Of a stretch of 64,000 bases of DNA, positions 62,765 to 64,000 are shown piece by piece (position 1 is the first letter of the stretch; each line of letters opens with the position of its first letter). The DNA is from Ktedonobacter racemifer DSM 44963 (GTDB lineage: Bacteria > Chloroflexota > Ktedonobacteria > Ktedonobacterales > Ktedonobacteraceae): the NCBI RefSeq assembly GCF_000178855.1, contig NZ_ADVG01000004.1, positions 2,170,001 to 2,234,000 of the forward strand, read 5' to 3'. Under the pieces are notes generated by a model. It was not told the origin of the DNA. It made no database searches and saw nothing but the letters and a program-made list of their open reading frames with translations. The position numbers were made by a program, and so were the translations under genes.

Positions 62765-64000
62765 GGGGGAGCGTGACTTCAATGGTTGTGCCCTGTTTCT
62801 CGCCAGAGCGGAGTGAGAGGCGGCCGCCGACGCTCTCGACGCGTTCGAGCATGCCCCGTAGGCCATAGTGGCCTTCTGGACTGTGGCATGCCAGACTACC
62901 ATCCTCTTGATGCTGGCAATAGGCAGTTGGTAGCCCGATGCCGTCATCCTGGATGATCAAGATGAGGTTCCCTTCTTCTTGTCTGAGGGAGAGCGTTACG
63001 TGCTGTGCGTGGGCGTGCTTCTCAATATTGGCGAATGCCTCCTGGCTTACTTTCCAGAGCGTCTCTTTCAATGTATCTGCCAGGCTATCAAGCTCTCCCT
63101 GAAGAGTATGGCTAACATCCAGGCCAGCGCGTTGCCTCAGTTCATCGAGTGAGTGGATGAGTGCTTGCTTGATTCCCTTATGCTGTAAGGCAGGTGTACG
63201 CAGGTTCGCGATGGAGGCTCGCAGCGCGCTCATGCTCTCGCGCGTGATCTCTTTGGTGGACTCTAATTCCTGGTCGCAGCGCTCGGGATCACGCTCGCGG
63301 AGCCGTTGGGCCGCCTCTAGCTTGACTGTGATAAGCACGAGGGCATGACCGAGAGTATCATGCATTTCACGAGCCAACCGTGTGCGCTCGCGTAGGATCG
63401 CCAGCTCCTGTTCCTGCTCCACTGATTGCGCTAATTGGCGATGCGCCTCCTCTAGATCGGTATTCGCGAGTTGCAGTTGTTGAAAAAGGTGATTACGTTT
63501 AAAGCGTTCGGCTATAAGGTTTTGAATGAGGATGCTAAAGCCTGTGATGCTAAAGAAGGTCAGACACTGACTTGCGATGCCGAAGAGCGCAATCTGGTTG
63601 AACGGCCAGGTGAGTAACCCCTCATAACCAAAGATTGTGAGAGCCATAATACCAATGGCGAGAAACAAGCGTCGCGACGTAAACAGGCTGAAGCTCAGTC
63701 CAAAAAGGATATACAAGCTCAAAAAGAAGCTTTGATCGATTCGGGTGAGCAGGAATATGATAGTGTAAAAGCTTCCCCAGATAATTATAGAATATAATAA
63801 GGGTGGAGGCCAGCCATAACTGAATGGAATTATATCGATTGATATTAGAATTGGGAAGATATAGAACGAGAAAGCGATCACCATGAGTAGAATGCAAGTT
63901 GGGCCACGCCAATCGTGCATGTAGACTGGCGCGGTCTTTAAAATAGTATAGGTGAGTGTGGTGAGGAAGAAAAATGTGAAGATAGCAAAACCAATCAGCA
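62760..64000 (-). CDS. NarL-type sensor histidine kinase (partial, runs off window)
   Basis: The C-terminal 413 codons or so. Five to seven membrane helices, then a coiled linker (EEAHRQLAQSVEQEQEL), HisKA_3 with AREMHDTLGHALVLITVK (phospho-His) and an ATPase domain with IQDDGIGLP and GHYGLRGMLERV. The frame stays open past an internal ATG at 63920 to the window edge (LIGFAIFTFFFLTTLTYT), so the start lies outside. A response regulator is expected next to it but is not visible. Confidence 0.9.
   Translation of the reverse strand, partial: LIGFAIFTFFFLTTLTYTILKTAPVYMHDWRGPTCILLMVIAFSFYIFPILISIDIIPFSYGWPPPLLYSIIIWGSFYTIIFLLTRIDQSFFLSLYILFGLSFSLFTSRRLFLAIGIMALTIFGYEGLLTWPFNQIALFGIASQCLTFFSITGFSILIQNLIAERFKRNHLFQQLQLANTDLEEAHRQLAQSVEQEQELAILRERTRLAREMHDTLGHALVLITVKLEAAQRLRERDPERCDQELESTKEITRESMSALRASIANLRTPALQHKGIKQALIHSLDELRQRAGLDVSHTLQGELDSLADTLKETLWKVSQEAFANIEKHAHAQHVTLSLRQEEGNLILIIQDDGIGLPTAYCQHQEDGSLACHSPEGHYGLRGMLERVESVGGRLSLRSGEKQGTTIEVTLPL

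Noticed and set aside
1..64000. rRNA or tRNA genes
   Set aside because: No cloverleaf with T-loop and CCA context and no rRNA core sequence noticed by eye; a tRNAscan run would settle it.

Overview
The window looks like a piece of a large, GC-moderate chromosome from a free-living bacterium with much one- and two-component signalling. Membrane-anchored Ser/Thr kinases in tandem, an XRE/NB-ARC/TPR protein, an ECF41 sigma factor, an F420-type LLM oxidoreductase, MmyB-, WYL-, MarR- and TetR-type regulators, a BR-like rhodopsin and three different insertion sequences together suggest a Ktedonobacteria-like member of the Chloroflexota. That assignment is inferred from gene content only; no rRNA or tRNA gene is visible.

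Layout. 1-9.3 kb is damaged: a MarR/ABC-exporter operon cut by the window edge, then a divergent pair (WYL regulator and alpha/beta hydrolase) in which each gene is split by a different IS (ISAs1-like at 1476-2774, IS607-like at about 4415-6655). A MoaD/ThiS-like protein paired with a BNR-repeat protein and a decayed GtaA-like glutaminase follow. 9.5-16.5 kb carries threonine ammonia-lyase, a flavin electron-transfer operon (FMN-bind protein, ApbE, RnfD/FNR fusion), a CrtI-like FAD enzyme and an ECF41 sigma factor. 16.6-18 kb holds remnants: an epoxide hydrolase fragment abutting a truncated lantibiotic dehydratase, with a possible FxLD-type RiPP precursor beside it.

18-28 kb is a signalling block: an XRE-NB-ARC-TPR protein, then an opposing operon of three paralogous membrane kinases (one canonical, one degenerate, one apparently dead) plus a membrane protein, then a thioredoxin/DUF4395 pair. 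28.3-31.1 kb is thrS behind a T-box leader. 31-41 kb holds small metabolic genes, an apparent lipid or carotenoid decoration operon (FAD enzyme, CrtQ-like glycosyltransferase, acyltransferase) and an SDR under a divergent MmyB-type regulator. 41-46 kb has a BR-like rhodopsin (D-T-N motif), a GH13 amylase, TrhA and a phosphatase.

46.5-48.4 kb is a nucleotidyltransferase split by an IS630-type element. 48.5-55.4 kb has a P450, a membrane redox protein next to a molybdoenzyme fragment fused in frame to another protein, an HPP protein, DUF2269, and an LLM oxidoreductase with a divergent TetR. 55.4-64 kb has a PAS/GAF histidine kinase, glyA behind a ZTP (pfl) riboswitch, a class V aminotransferase, a peptide-binding lipoprotein and a second histidine kinase cut by the window edge.

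Two non-coding themes recur. Eight intergenic sites hold very long, near-perfect hairpins (22-34 bp stems) just past gene 3' ends, each with its own sequence. In the right half, four copies of a palindromic TGTAGGGTCC repeat also lie at gene ends, and three of the flanking genes take their TAG stop from the repeat edge or a copy of it. All three IS insertions can be removed on paper to give back an uninterrupted reading frame, so they look recent.
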